Assembly (NCBI GenBank): GCA_002405445.1
Contig: DHLV01000113.1
Location: 1-18,893 of the forward strand
Length of the DNA: 18,893 nt
Direction of reading: 5' to 3'
Source of the DNA: Flammeovirgaceae bacterium UBA4659
GTDB taxonomy: Bacteria > Bacteroidota > Bacteroidia > Cytophagales > Cyclobacteriaceae
The notes beneath the pieces are model-generated. The model searched no databases. It saw only the letters and a program-made list of their open reading frames with translations, and was not told where the DNA came from. The position numbers were made by a program, and so were the translations under genes. This document shows, one piece after another, positions 1 through 7,133 of the stretch (its first letter is position 1; the number at the start of each line of letters is the position of its first letter).

Positions 1-16
1 TCACCACTAAGACACT

Positions 17-48
17 AAGGCACTGAGAATTTCTCGGTGCCTTTTTTT
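17..48 (+). terminator. Rho-independent terminator of an upstream gene
   Basis: A 12-bp stem (17-28 with 32-43, one G-T wobble at 24/36) closes on a 3-nt loop and is followed by seven T residues (42-48). The T tract lies on the + strand side, so it should end transcription of a gene lying left of the window and insulate the TPR gene that starts 15 bp later. Confidence 0.85.
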
Positions 49-62
49 ATTCGATACAAAAT

Positions 63-886
63 ATGAGAGGTTGTATTTTCTGTTTCGCAATACTTTTCAG
101 TTGCACCAATTCACTTCAAAAGGAAAGTAAGGACGTCAACAAAGATTACATCCCCGAAAAAGACGTAATCGAGAAATACGTGACCAATGGTTACATCGGT
201 ATCATTATTTTTCTCCGGAATGGCAACAGTACTTGGATTCTGCTGTTGAAAGAAATCCAAATATTGCCTACGTGTATCAGCAAAAAGCCATGCCGTTGTT
301 TAAAATGCGGAAATATGAAGCTGGCTTGCCGCATTTGGACAGAGCTGTTGAATTGGATTCCGCGAAATACATCGACTATCGGGCTTTCATGAAATGCATT
401 ATCTCAAAAAGCTATACAGATGCAATTGCTGATTTCAAGAAAGCGAAACGTATAAAAGGCGCAAATGGGTATGTCATGGACCATTCATACGATTTTTATA
501 TGGGGCTGAGCTATCTTCAACTCAATAAGTTTGACAGCGCTGTGAATTACTTTGAAAAAAGTATTGATAACGTTAGAAAGCAAAATGGCGAAAGTTGGGT
601 TCACTATCTAGACTTATTTTATTTAGGGGTTGCCTACATGGAAATCGAAAATCATTCTAAGGCAATAACTCAATTTGATAAATCGTTGGCGATTTATTCC
701 ACGTTTTCTGATGCCGAATACTATAAATCTATAAGCTTAGCAACGTTAGGTAAACAGAACGAAGCAGAAGCATTATTTAAAAAAGCTCGCAATGATTTCA
801 GGAAGGGCTACAACATTAATGAAGACCATGCATTTTACGAAAAATATCCATACCAGTTATTTGACTGGTATTTTCCAAAAGATTGA
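63..886 (+). pseudogene. TPR-repeat lipoprotein, interrupted by a frameshift
   Basis: The gene starts at ATG 63 with a short hydrophobic leader ending in a lipobox (ILFSC, Cys about residue 14), so the product should be a lipoprotein. That reading frame runs into unrelated sequence after about base 200. The -1 frame carries the rest of the protein, beginning near YFSPEWQQYLDSAVERN and ending at TGA 884-886. This second part has about five helical tetratricopeptide-like units (for example AIADFKKAKRIKG, SAVNYFEKSID, KAITQFDKSLAIYS, EAEALFKKARND), a protein-interaction scaffold. The shift probably lies between 190 and 212, where there is a run of five T (208-212); one extra T would restore the frame as III-FSPEW. 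The region looks more AT-rich than its neighbours. It is convergent with the next gene, with 10 bp between stop codons and a small inverted repeat (881-894) across that junction. It is either a pseudogene or a sequencing error. Confidence 0.7.
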
Positions 887-896
887 AATCAATCAA

Positions 897-1340
897 CTAC
901 TCAAACTTTGGGAAGGATTCCAAAAATACCACTTCCTCCCCCACCTTTGCCGCCTCGCAGCAAAAGTGAACCATGCCATTGGTAACAGCAATGTACTTGG
1001 CGTGAACGGTCATGTTGTAAACGGCTACTTGATTGAATGCTTTTTGCGTGAGCTTGATCGCGGGCGATTTGCATTCAATCAACATCCACGGTTTGCCCTC
1101 GCGGTTGAAAACCAATATGTCTGACCGCTTTTGTAGTTGGTTATAGATGAGGCTTCCTTCAATGCGAAAGAGTGATTTCGGATACTTCAACTCTTGAATC
1201 AAGTACTGGATAAAGTGCTGTCGTACCCACTCTTCAGGAGTTAGCACCAAATACTTTTTTCGAATCCCATCGAAAATCCATATTTTGCCTTGCTCTTTTT
1301 TTAAAGAAGGTTTGATTTCGGGGAGATTCAGTTTGTGCAC
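897..1340 (-). CDS. Stand-alone HSDR_N-type PD-(D/E)XK nuclease-fold protein
   Basis: The 147-residue protein matches what I know of the HSDR_N_2 domain (restriction endonuclease type I R-subunit N-terminal fold), which occurs in Bacteroidota as a small single-domain gene. Visible nuclease-fold residues are D74 in KRSDILVF and E89/K91 in MLIECKSP, followed by a helix with Q104 (KAFNQVAVYN). Together these form the D-X(n)-E-X-K core. The N-terminal part (about 20-55) is the alpha-helical lead-in of the family. No helicase or methylase gene accompanies it, so a classical restriction role is not supported; a DNA-processing function is only inferred. The start is GTG at 1340: a stop codon lies in frame at 1371-1373 and no ATG lies between. 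It runs divergently from AMP nucleosidase, so the two genes share a promoter region of about 48 bp. Confidence 0.8.
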   Translation of the reverse strand: MHKLNLPEIKPSLKKEQGKIWIFDGIRKKYLVLTPEEWVRQHFIQYLIQELKYPKSLFRIEGSLIYNQLQKRSDILVFNREGKPWMLIECKSPAIKLTQKAFNQVAVYNMTVHAKYIAVTNGMVHFCCEAAKVGEEVVFLESFPKFE

Positions 1341-1388
1341 AGGCGAAAGGTACTTGAAAACAAGGGCATGTTAAAAACTAACGTTATT

Positions 1389-2159
1389 ATGAAAACCAAA
1401 AAAGAAATTGTAGAAAACTGGCTGCCACGCTACACGGGTGTGAAGCTCGAAGATTTTGGGCGCTACATATTGCTCACCAACTTTTCAAACTATGTGCGCA
1501 AGTTTGCAGATTGGCACAACGTACCCGTGATGGGCGAAGACAAAGCCATGCTGTCTGCAACTGCGGAGGGCATTACGATCATCAACTTTGGCATGGGCAG
1601 CCCCAACGCGGCAACTGTGATGGACTGCTTAACGGCCATCCATCCAAAAGCGGTTGTATTTTTGGGCAAGTGTGGTGGGCTGAAAGCAAAAAATGACATT
1701 GGCGATTTTATTTTGCCGATTGCCGCCATCCGCGGAGAAGGTACCAGCAATGACTACTTTCCGCCCGAAGTGCCTTCGCTGCCAGCCTTCGCATTGCAAA
1801 AAGCAATCTCCACAACCATTCGTGATTACAACCAAGATTATTGGACGGGCACAGTATACACCACCAACCGCAGGGTGTGGGAATGGGACGAAGATTTTAA
1901 AAACTATCTGATAAAAATCCGCGCCATGGCCATTGACATGGAGACAGCAACAGTTTTTTCCACAGCATTTTATAATGAAATACCTACAGGGGCGCTGTTA
2001 TTGGTATCTGACCAACCAATGACGCCCGATGGCGTAAAAACAGATGTAAGTGACATAGCCGTTACCACGAATTATGTTGACCTACATATCAAAATCGGCA
2101 TCGACTCTCTCAAACAGCTTATCAACAAGGGAATGACAGTGAAGCATCTTCAATATTAG
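1389..2159 (+). CDS. amn: AMP nucleosidase
   Basis: AMP nucleosidase splits AMP into adenine and ribose 5-phosphate in the cytoplasm, feeding purine salvage and adenylate balance. This 256-residue protein is the short form typical of Bacteroidota, lacking the extra N-terminal domain of E. coli Amn (about 480 residues). It has the nucleoside phosphorylase fold with recognisable blocks: the glycine-rich INFGMGSPNAATVMD (65-79), FLGKCGG (91-97), GEGTSNDYFPPEVP (116-129), the ribose-binding AIDMETATVF (181-190, Glu185) and the base-contacting LLLVSDQPM (203-211, Asp208). Family members begin with MKTK-EIV-NWLPRYTG, so I chose ATG 1389 rather than the in-frame ATG at 1335, which would add 18 atypical residues and overlap the divergent gene. 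The stop codon is the first triplet of a 14-bp tandem repeat. Confidence 0.93.
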   Translation: MKTKKEIVENWLPRYTGVKLEDFGRYILLTNFSNYVRKFADWHNVPVMGEDKAMLSATAEGITIINFGMGSPNAATVMDCLTAIHPKAVVFLGKCGGLKAKNDIGDFILPIAAIRGEGTSNDYFPPEVPSLPAFALQKAISTTIRDYNQDYWTGTVYTTNRRVWEWDEDFKNYLIKIRAMAIDMETATVFSTAFYNEIPTGALLLVSDQPMTPDGVKTDVSDIAVTTNYVDLHIKIGIDSLKQLINKGMTVKHLQY

Positions 2160-2196
2160 TTGTTGGTTGTTAGTTGTTGGTTGTTAGTTGTTCGTG
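2157..2196. repeat. 14-bp tandem repeat, about 2.7 copies
   Basis: The unit TAGTTGTTGGTTGT occurs twice without change (2157-2170 and 2171-2184), followed by a partial, diverging copy. The array begins exactly at the stop codon of AMP nucleosidase and its right edge encodes the last residues of the short reading frame on the other strand. It is a low-complexity G/T-rich simple repeat. Confidence 0.85.
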
Positions 2197-2312
2197 TTTG
2201 GTTGATCGTTTACAATACTAACAACTCCTTCGATAGTCTGTGTATAGTTCTTAAACTCCTGCGCCACAGCCAAAGCGTGTACCGACATCAAAATCCAAAA
2301 AAGGTATTTCAT
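2184..2312 (-). pseudogene. 42-codon remnant resembling the N-terminus of a secreted SUMF1-type protein
   Basis: On the minus strand an ATG at 2312 follows the TAA of the outer-membrane protein gene by 5 bp and opens a frame of 42 codons ending at TAA 2184-2186. The product has a signal peptide (MKYLFWILMSVHALAVAQ) and then EFKNYTQTIEGVVSIV before a low-complexity tail. The F-x-x-YTQ-x-I-x-G pattern after a signal peptide is how many Bacteroidota formylglycine-generating-enzyme-like (SUMF1) proteins begin, normally followed by F-x-M-V-x-I-P-G-G and about 250 further residues. Those are absent: the frame runs into the 14-bp repeat and stops. My reading is the 5' end of a deleted downstream gene in the barrel operon. 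The family link is inferred from memory of the motif. Confidence 0.5.
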
Positions 2313-2317
2313 CAATT

Positions 2318-3814
2318 TTAGTTTTGAGAACGCACGCGCAGGGTATAGCCCAGCACCACACCGAAGGAGTAATATCGAGCTGGGGTAGTTTGTTTTTGCC
2401 CCAATAAGAAAGTACTTTCCGTAGGCTGGTCAAAATTGGCAAACTGCCGAATGGCTCCATCGTCTGCCCATGAATAAGTTAACCCCAAACTCAAGTCACG
2501 CCTCTCTTGGTTCAGCGTAAATCCAAATACCATGTGGTAAATATCCCATGACGAAATATCGAGGTTCAATGCATTGTCATTGAGCGTGCGTTTGCCCCTG
2601 GCCACGACCCGTTCTTCAAAAGTTCTGTCAAAATACGATCGGTTCGTTCTAAAGCCGGCACTTACGCTTACGCGATTGCTCATCGTTTTTTCAATGCCGA
2701 TGGCCCAGTTGAAAACAGATTTATTGGAGGCATTCACTTGCAAGAACTTCTGCCCATCTGCCTGCAGATTGGCCGGCCGTTTAAAGGTATTGTCGGGCGG
2801 ATTCATGATATTGTACAGCCCTACGCTGCCAAACCATTCGGCAGACGCGGCCACCAGCCATTTGTCCTTTAGGTAAGTAAAACCGGCCGAGACAGAAACA
2901 GGTGTTTGGATGATAGTAGCCAATCCTGCTTCCCGGGCATTCACGGCCATGTTGCTAAAGTTGTTGGTCCTGCTCTGTGCAGGAGGGTTGTTGGGATTGG
3001 GTTGAACGCTCACCAGCAGGTTGTTGGCAGAAATGTCTCGTGAGATAGTGCCCGAGCCACCCATGTTAAGGCTCGGGAAGGTGAGCGCAGCGCCCACAGA
3101 CCAATTGCCACCGGCAAACGCCAAGCCCAGCTTCGGCACAAAACGCAAATTGGTGTATTCAATGCTCTGTGACTCGGTAGTGGTGACGAGTGTAGCAGCC
3201 GCATTGTTCAGAATCATGCGGCACAATTCGTTCTTGGTGTAGTTGTGCGATCGGTAGATAAACTGCGTGGTCAAGCCGACAGAAAATTTTTCACTAAGCT
3301 TATATCCCATTGCAAACGCTCCCTGGTTTTCGGACAGCCTGGTGTTGATAGAAAACTGCCCCACGTACGCTTCATCGCCTGCGCTCTCGGCATCAGCCAC
3401 AATATTGGTATTCTTGTACTCACGCGCAGTAGCCTTAAATGTGAATTCAGCGGGCACGATGAGGGCATACCCAAATGTAAACCGAGAGGTTTTATTCTTG
3501 GGTATCAAGCCAGAAACAGTGATGGGCACCGCACTGAATTGACTGCTCACCACGTCAAGCCCGGGGCCGGCACCATTTTTTGCCGTGATGTTCACCACCT
3601 GGTATGCATTGGAGTTGATTGAGATCGAGGTGCTCTTCACCCTGCTGAGCAAGGCGGGGTTGTAGATAACCGATGTGTTATCCTCTAACCCACCCACGGC
3701 TGCCCCGCCCATCAGTACTGCTTTGGTTCCGTAGCGGTATGTCCAATAATGTGTGTCCTGTGCAACATTCTGTACATAAACGAACACCAAGCACACCACA
3801 AACCACTGCCTCAT
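2318..3814 (-). CDS. OmpP1/FadL-like outer-membrane beta-barrel protein
   Basis: The 498-residue product has a cleavable signal peptide (residues 1-18, cleavage before QDTHYW) and then the N-terminal signature of FadL/OmpP1/TodX-type barrels: a segment rich in Gly and small residues, KAVLMGGAAVGGLEDNTS, leading to VIYNPALLS. The remainder alternates polar and hydrophobic residues in short strands (GFTYLKDKWLVAASAEWFG, FGFTLNQERRDLSLGLTYSW), and the chain ends in a strand (YSFGVVLGYTLRV), as outer-membrane barrels do. Family members transport hydrophobic compounds or act as assembly partners of secreted proteins; the substrate here is unknown. The gene diverges from padR, with 140 bp between them, and was probably followed in the same transcript by the SUMF1-like remnant 5 bp downstream. 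Assignment to the FadL superfamily is moderately sure; the barrel nature is firmer. Confidence 0.8.
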   Translation of the reverse strand: MRQWFVVCLVFVYVQNVAQDTHYWTYRYGTKAVLMGGAAVGGLEDNTSVIYNPALLSRVKSTSISINSNAYQVVNITAKNGAGPGLDVVSSQFSAVPITVSGLIPKNKTSRFTFGYALIVPAEFTFKATAREYKNTNIVADAESAGDEAYVGQFSINTRLSENQGAFAMGYKLSEKFSVGLTTQFIYRSHNYTKNELCRMILNNAAATLVTTTESQSIEYTNLRFVPKLGLAFAGGNWSVGAALTFPSLNMGGSGTISRDISANNLLVSVQPNPNNPPAQSRTNNFSNMAVNAREAGLATIIQTPVSVSAGFTYLKDKWLVAASAEWFGSVGLYNIMNPPDNTFKRPANLQADGQKFLQVNASNKSVFNWAIGIEKTMSNRVSVSAGFRTNRSYFDRTFEERVVARGKRTLNDNALNLDISSWDIYHMVFGFTLNQERRDLSLGLTYSWADDGAIRQFANFDQPTESTFLLGQKQTTPARYYSFGVVLGYTLRVRSQN

Positions 3815-3884
3815 AGAAATCAGTTATTTTTGAAAACGCTGAATATAGCCCAAAAACGTTGTTTTTAGAAGATTCCCTAAAATA

Positions 3885-3917
3885 TTTGCCGGTACTTGGT
3901 GATACATAGTACTATTG
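3885..3917 (+). promoter_or_regulatory. Candidate padR promoter with internal inverted repeat
   Basis: TTTG (3885-3888) and TACTATTG (3910-3917) are spaced by 21 bp and match the Bacteroidota -33/-7 pattern TTTG / TAnnTTTG with one mismatch. Between them lies an inverted repeat GTACT-N11-AGTAC (3892-3912), well placed for a repressor that would block polymerase. PadR proteins commonly repress their own operon through such dyads; the pairing here is inferred. Confidence 0.4.
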
Positions 3918-3936
3918 GCGCGTTAGTTGCCCAAGG

Positions 3937-3952
3937 TATGCAAAAATATGCA
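3937..3952 (+). repeat. Direct repeat just upstream of the padR start
   Basis: TATGCA occurs at 3937-3942 and again at 3947-3952, exactly one helical turn (10 bp) apart, ending 2 bp before the padR ATG. It could be part of an operator or of the translation initiation region. I see no conventional AG-rich ribosome binding site in front of padR. Confidence 0.45.
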
Positions 3953-3954
3953 GT

Positions 3955-4311
3955 ATGAATTTAGAGAACACACAGATACAAATGAGGAAGGGGATTTTGG
4001 AGTTCTGCATCCTTCACATCATATCGCGAGGCGAGGTGTATGCTTCCAACATGTTGCAAGAACTGACAGCTGCAAAAATGATTGTGGTGGAAGGAACGCT
4101 ATACCCACTGTTAACGCGCCTGAAGAACGCGGGTTTGTTGGAATATAAATGGGTGGAGTCCAAAGAGGGGCCTCCGCGCAAGTATTACAAGTTAACTGAC
4201 GAAGGTCACGATTTTCTGAACGGACTAACCGCAACATGGGACGAACTCGTTCGCTCAACCGACACGGTGCGAAAAAAAATCGAAACGGTTAACGAAAACA
4301 GCCACCCCTAA
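3955..4311 (+). CDS. PadR-family transcriptional regulator
   Basis: This 118-residue winged helix-turn-helix protein carries the PadR signature. Helix 1 is MRKGILEFCILHII (10-23). The recognition region is VVEGTLYPLLTRLKNAGLL (44-62). The beta-wing is EGPPRKYYKLTDEG (71-84), followed by a short C-terminal dimerisation helix, as in the compact PadR subfamily 2. PadR proteins are usually dimeric repressors released by a ligand or by a membrane signal. The gene lies 48 bp upstream of the PspC/GIN gene on the same strand, an arrangement seen repeatedly in Bacteroidota, where the regulator is thought to control the membrane protein gene. The ligand is unknown. Confidence 0.93.
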   Translation: MNLENTQIQMRKGILEFCILHIISRGEVYASNMLQELTAAKMIVVEGTLYPLLTRLKNAGLLEYKWVESKEGPPRKYYKLTDEGHDFLNGLTATWDELVRSTDTVRKKIETVNENSHP

Positions 4312-4359
4312 CCAAGATATTTCAAATTCCGACTACTTATTTTTTAACTTCGAACCAAA

Positions 4360-6762
4360 ATGAAAAAGAACATCAGCATCAACATCAGCGGCATCATCTT
4401 CCACATTGAAGAAGATGGGTATGATGCACTTCGCAAATACCTCGACTCCATCAATCAATACTTCGGCTCGTTTGAAGACAGCAGCGAGATATTGGCTGAC
4501 ATTGAAAGTCGCATAGCTGAAATATTTCTGGCAAAACTAAGTGAAGGCAAGCAGGTGATCACGCGCGAAGACGTGAACAGCCTGATGGCTACGATGGGTA
4601 ATGTCAGTGACTTTAAGGCGGCAGAAGAACACGATTTTGCAGACCAGCCGAAAAAAGAATATGCCAGCGACAGCACTAATGCGCAGCCCGGAGTTCACAA
4701 AAAACTGTATCGCGACCAGCGCAGAAAGATATTGGGTGGCGTATGCGCAGGCTTGGGACATTATTTTAACATTGACCCTGTATGGCCACGGGTGATATTT
4801 GCCTTGCTGATTTTTGGTAGCGGATTTTTCTTGTTTCTTGCCTACATCGTGTTATGGATTGTGATACCCGGCACTGATGAATTAGAAGATCAGACGAATG
4901 CAAAAAAAATGTATCGCGATCAGGAGCACAAAGTATTGGGTGGTGTATCAAGTGGTATTGCGGCTTTTTTTAACGCAGACGTTACGGTCATCCGCATACT
5001 CTTTATAGCGCTCATTTTTGCCGGAGGCTTGGGCTTTTTATTGTACATCATTTTATGGATTGCCTTGCCGGAGGCTAAAACCATTACCGAGAAAATGGAA
5101 ATGCAAGGTGAACCTGTAACACTTTCCAACATTGAGTCGACAGTCAAAAAAGGCTTGAACGAAAAGGGTAATGAAGAAAGCGCTCTTGCAAAAATTGTTT
5201 TGTTTCCATTCAGGATGATCGCAGCCATCCTCAACGCATTGGGGCGGGCTTTGGGCCCTGTGATACGTGTATTGATTGATTTCATTCGCATCATGATCGG
5301 ACTCGTGCTTGCACTTGTTGGTCTTTTGATTTTGATTTCGATTGTGATTGTGTTTGGCGTGTTCTTTGGAATTGTGAGCACCCAGTTATTCCCCGAATCA
5401 TGGGGCGGTGGACTCAGCGGCCTGGACTTGCCCATGGATGCAATCCGCAACACTTTCCCTGTGTGGATATTCATCATCAGCTTTATTGCCGCACTCATTC
5501 CTTGCCTCGCGCTCATGTTGAGCGGCAGTTCCATCATCGCCAACAGGCGCATCGTCAACCCATCGGTAAACTGGGCGATGGGTGGGCTATTCTTTCTGTG
5601 TTTCCTTGGGCTGGCAATCACCGTGCCGCGCGTGATCGGTTCATTCAAAGAGGATGGGGAATGGAAGGTAGAGAAAAAGTTTGATCTCACAGGCAAAACA
5701 CTGGTGATGGAGGTGGTGGAAACAGGATTAGATGACTACCGTGTAACTGACTTGAACCTGCGCGGGTATGATGGCAAAGAAGTGAAATTGGTTCAACGAT
5801 TCATATCGCAGGGCAACAGCCGTAAAAGAGCCATTGACAATGCGCAAATGGTGGAATACAACGTCAATCAGATAGACAGTATTTTGCAATTTGACTCCAA
5901 CATAACGTTCAAAAAGGGTGCGAGATTTCATGCGCAGCGCCTGGAAATGCAGTTGTACCTGCCCTATCACCAAAAGTTCAAGCTCGACAACGAAATGTGG
6001 CGCCTGATCGACAACTACAACGAACGCGATATCTCCTACAACGGATACCAATATGACGGGTATTACGATAGCGAGGAACATATCTGGGAGGTCAATGAGC
6101 AAGGGCTCAAGTGCCTCACATGCCCCGAGGTGCCAAAGACTGAACGGGGTTTGGAAGAAAAAGACCAATACGGATTCAAGGATTTCAGCGAGATTGAAAT
6201 AGAGGGTGTAGTTGACTTGGTCATCAAAAAGAACGAGCGATTCTCGATTGAACTGAACGGACCCGAACAGGAAAAACGAAAATACCGCGTAGGCGTTTCG
6301 GACGACCGATTGGAGATTGATTACAGAGCCCGCAATGCCAATTTTTGGGAAAGGGATGTCACCGAAGATCGCGTGAAGATCACGATCTTACTGCCATCAC
6401 TCGAAAAGCTAAAGATTGTGGGTGCTGGCGAATTCAATGTATTCGGATTTGAACAAGAAGACTTGAAGATTACGCTCAAGGGTGCACTTGCGGGCGTTGC
6501 CGAACTCAAAGTTGAAAACCTCAATTTGGTAATGTCTGGCCCCATGGAGCTTGACCTGGAAGGTGAAGGCCGCGTATTGCAGGCCGAGGTGACGGGTTTG
6601 GCACAATTGAAAGCGGCCCAATACAAAGTAGAAGACGCTGTGGTGGAGGCAAGAAAGCTCGGTCGCGCCAGGGTGCACGCTACCAATCGGCTAGAGATGG
6701 ATACCGATGCGTTAAGTTCTGTAAAATACCAGGGTAGCCCAGAGGTGATCAGGCGAAATTGA
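4360..6762 (+). CDS. Membrane protein with two PspC domains and a C-terminal GIN (DUF2807) domain
   Basis: The 800-residue protein has four parts. An N-terminal cytosolic segment (1-110) contains an acidic helical region like that found beside PspC domains. Two PspC domains follow (about 115-172, KKLYRDQRRKILGGVCAGL; and 183-240, KKMYRDQEHKVLGGVSSGI), each with a hydrophobic helix ending in LWI-x-x-P. A membrane block comes next, with hydrophobic stretches near 300-342, 366-390 and 405-425. The large C-terminal part ends in a GIN domain (about 606-790) of right-handed beta-helix-like repeats (FSEIEIEGVVDLVIKK, DLKITLKGALAGVAELKV). PspC is the inner-membrane sensor of the phage-shock envelope-stress response; GIN domains are probably extracytoplasmic adhesion or scaffold modules. 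The duplicated PspC suggests duplication within the gene. It is co-directional with padR and probably in one operon. A role in sensing envelope stress is an inference. Confidence 0.88.
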   Translation: MKKNISINISGIIFHIEEDGYDALRKYLDSINQYFGSFEDSSEILADIESRIAEIFLAKLSEGKQVITREDVNSLMATMGNVSDFKAAEEHDFADQPKKEYASDSTNAQPGVHKKLYRDQRRKILGGVCAGLGHYFNIDPVWPRVIFALLIFGSGFFLFLAYIVLWIVIPGTDELEDQTNAKKMYRDQEHKVLGGVSSGIAAFFNADVTVIRILFIALIFAGGLGFLLYIILWIALPEAKTITEKMEMQGEPVTLSNIESTVKKGLNEKGNEESALAKIVLFPFRMIAAILNALGRALGPVIRVLIDFIRIMIGLVLALVGLLILISIVIVFGVFFGIVSTQLFPESWGGGLSGLDLPMDAIRNTFPVWIFIISFIAALIPCLALMLSGSSIIANRRIVNPSVNWAMGGLFFLCFLGLAITVPRVIGSFKEDGEWKVEKKFDLTGKTLVMEVVETGLDDYRVTDLNLRGYDGKEVKLVQRFISQGNSRKRAIDNAQMVEYNVNQIDSILQFDSNITFKKGARFHAQRLEMQLYLPYHQKFKLDNEMWRLIDNYNERDISYNGYQYDGYYDSEEHIWEVNEQGLKCLTCPEVPKTERGLEEKDQYGFKDFSEIEIEGVVDLVIKKNERFSIELNGPEQEKRKYRVGVSDDRLEIDYRARNANFWERDVTEDRVKITILLPSLEKLKIVGAGEFNVFGFEQEDLKITLKGALAGVAELKVENLNLVMSGPMELDLEGEGRVLQAEVTGLAQLKAAQYKVEDAVVEARKLGRARVHATNRLEMDTDALSSVKYQGSPEVIRRN

Positions 6763-6911
6763 CATCGGCATACAATCCCCTCCACAACGGCCAACATTAT
6801 CGCAAGAACTCAACTCAAAGATCAATTGTAAAGGTAACCCCAATTATTTGGGTCAGTAACCAAGGCGGATTTTGAAAACCACAGCCAGAAGGCGCTTGGC
6901 AAACGTATAAT

Positions 6912-6948
6912 CGGAAATCACATTGGCGATTTAGAAATCGTATTTCCG
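6912..6948. other. Nested inverted repeats (possible hairpin) in the 371-bp gap
   Basis: The gap 6763-7133 holds no gene that I can support. Within it, an outer 7-bp inverted repeat CGGAAAT/ATTTCCG (6912-6918 with 6942-6948) encloses an inner 6-bp repeat CGATTT/AAATCG (6927-6932 with 6935-6940) with a 2-nt loop. The transcript could fold into a bulged hairpin. No T tract follows, so it is not a standard terminator. A small 5-bp hairpin (6839-6852) lies nearer the PspC stop. Confidence 0.5.
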
Positions 6949-7039
6949 CCAACCTGATATACTTCGATACAACGCCCCAACCGTACCTGGCAACTTTTAT
7001 GGTTTTTTCTACCGCTGTGTAGGGACATGGCCTAGAAGA

Positions 7040-7054
7040 AATCGGTGACCGATT
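7040..7054. promoter_or_regulatory. 15-bp palindrome, candidate operator
   Basis: AATCGGT-G-ACCGATT is a perfect 7-bp inverted repeat around one central base, about 40 bp upstream of a possible -7 box and 80 bp upstream of the M29-like lipoprotein gene. The symmetry and position suit a dimeric regulator; no regulator is identified. Confidence 0.45.
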
Positions 7055-7093
7055 ATATCACAAGCACATCATCTGCCGGTGGCACCTTTTTGC

Positions 7094-7101
7094 TATTTTT
7101 G
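7094..7101 (+). promoter_or_regulatory. Candidate -7 box of the M29-like gene
   Basis: TATTTTTG matches the Bacteroidota -7 consensus TAnnTTTG exactly and lies 32 bp before ATG 7134. I find no clear TTG at the expected -33 distance, so the promoter is tentative. Confidence 0.35.
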
Positions 7102-7133
7102 GCGAAAGGCAAACAACGGCAAAAAAAATTTTC

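Noticed and set aside
881..894. Inverted repeat GATTGA-AA-TCAATC as a bidirectional terminator between convergent genes
   Set aside because: The stem is AT-rich, the loop is only 2 nt and there is no T tract, so it is too weak to call.
1335..1388. Earlier start (ATG 1335) for AMP nucleosidase
   Set aside because: It adds 18 residues unlike the family and overlaps the divergent GTG start; family proteins begin at the Met encoded at 1389.
2157..2196. Short CRISPR-like or attachment-site array
   Set aside because: The unit is a 14-bp simple G/T repeat without spacers, and there is no integrase or cas gene.
4920..5696. Long minus-strand open frame of 258 codons inside the PspC/GIN gene
   Set aside because: It lies wholly antisense to a gene with clear domains, and its translation is basic, Met/Ser/Pro-rich and without recognisable motifs. 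It is a shadow frame.
5728..6168. Minus-strand open frame of 146 codons in the PspC/GIN gene
   Set aside because: Antisense shadow; hydrophobic composition follows from the complement of the coding strand.
6321..6797. Minus-strand open frame of 158 codons over the GIN domain
   Set aside because: Serine- and alanine-rich antisense product of the beta-helix repeats, without signal or domain; overlapped by a well-supported gene.
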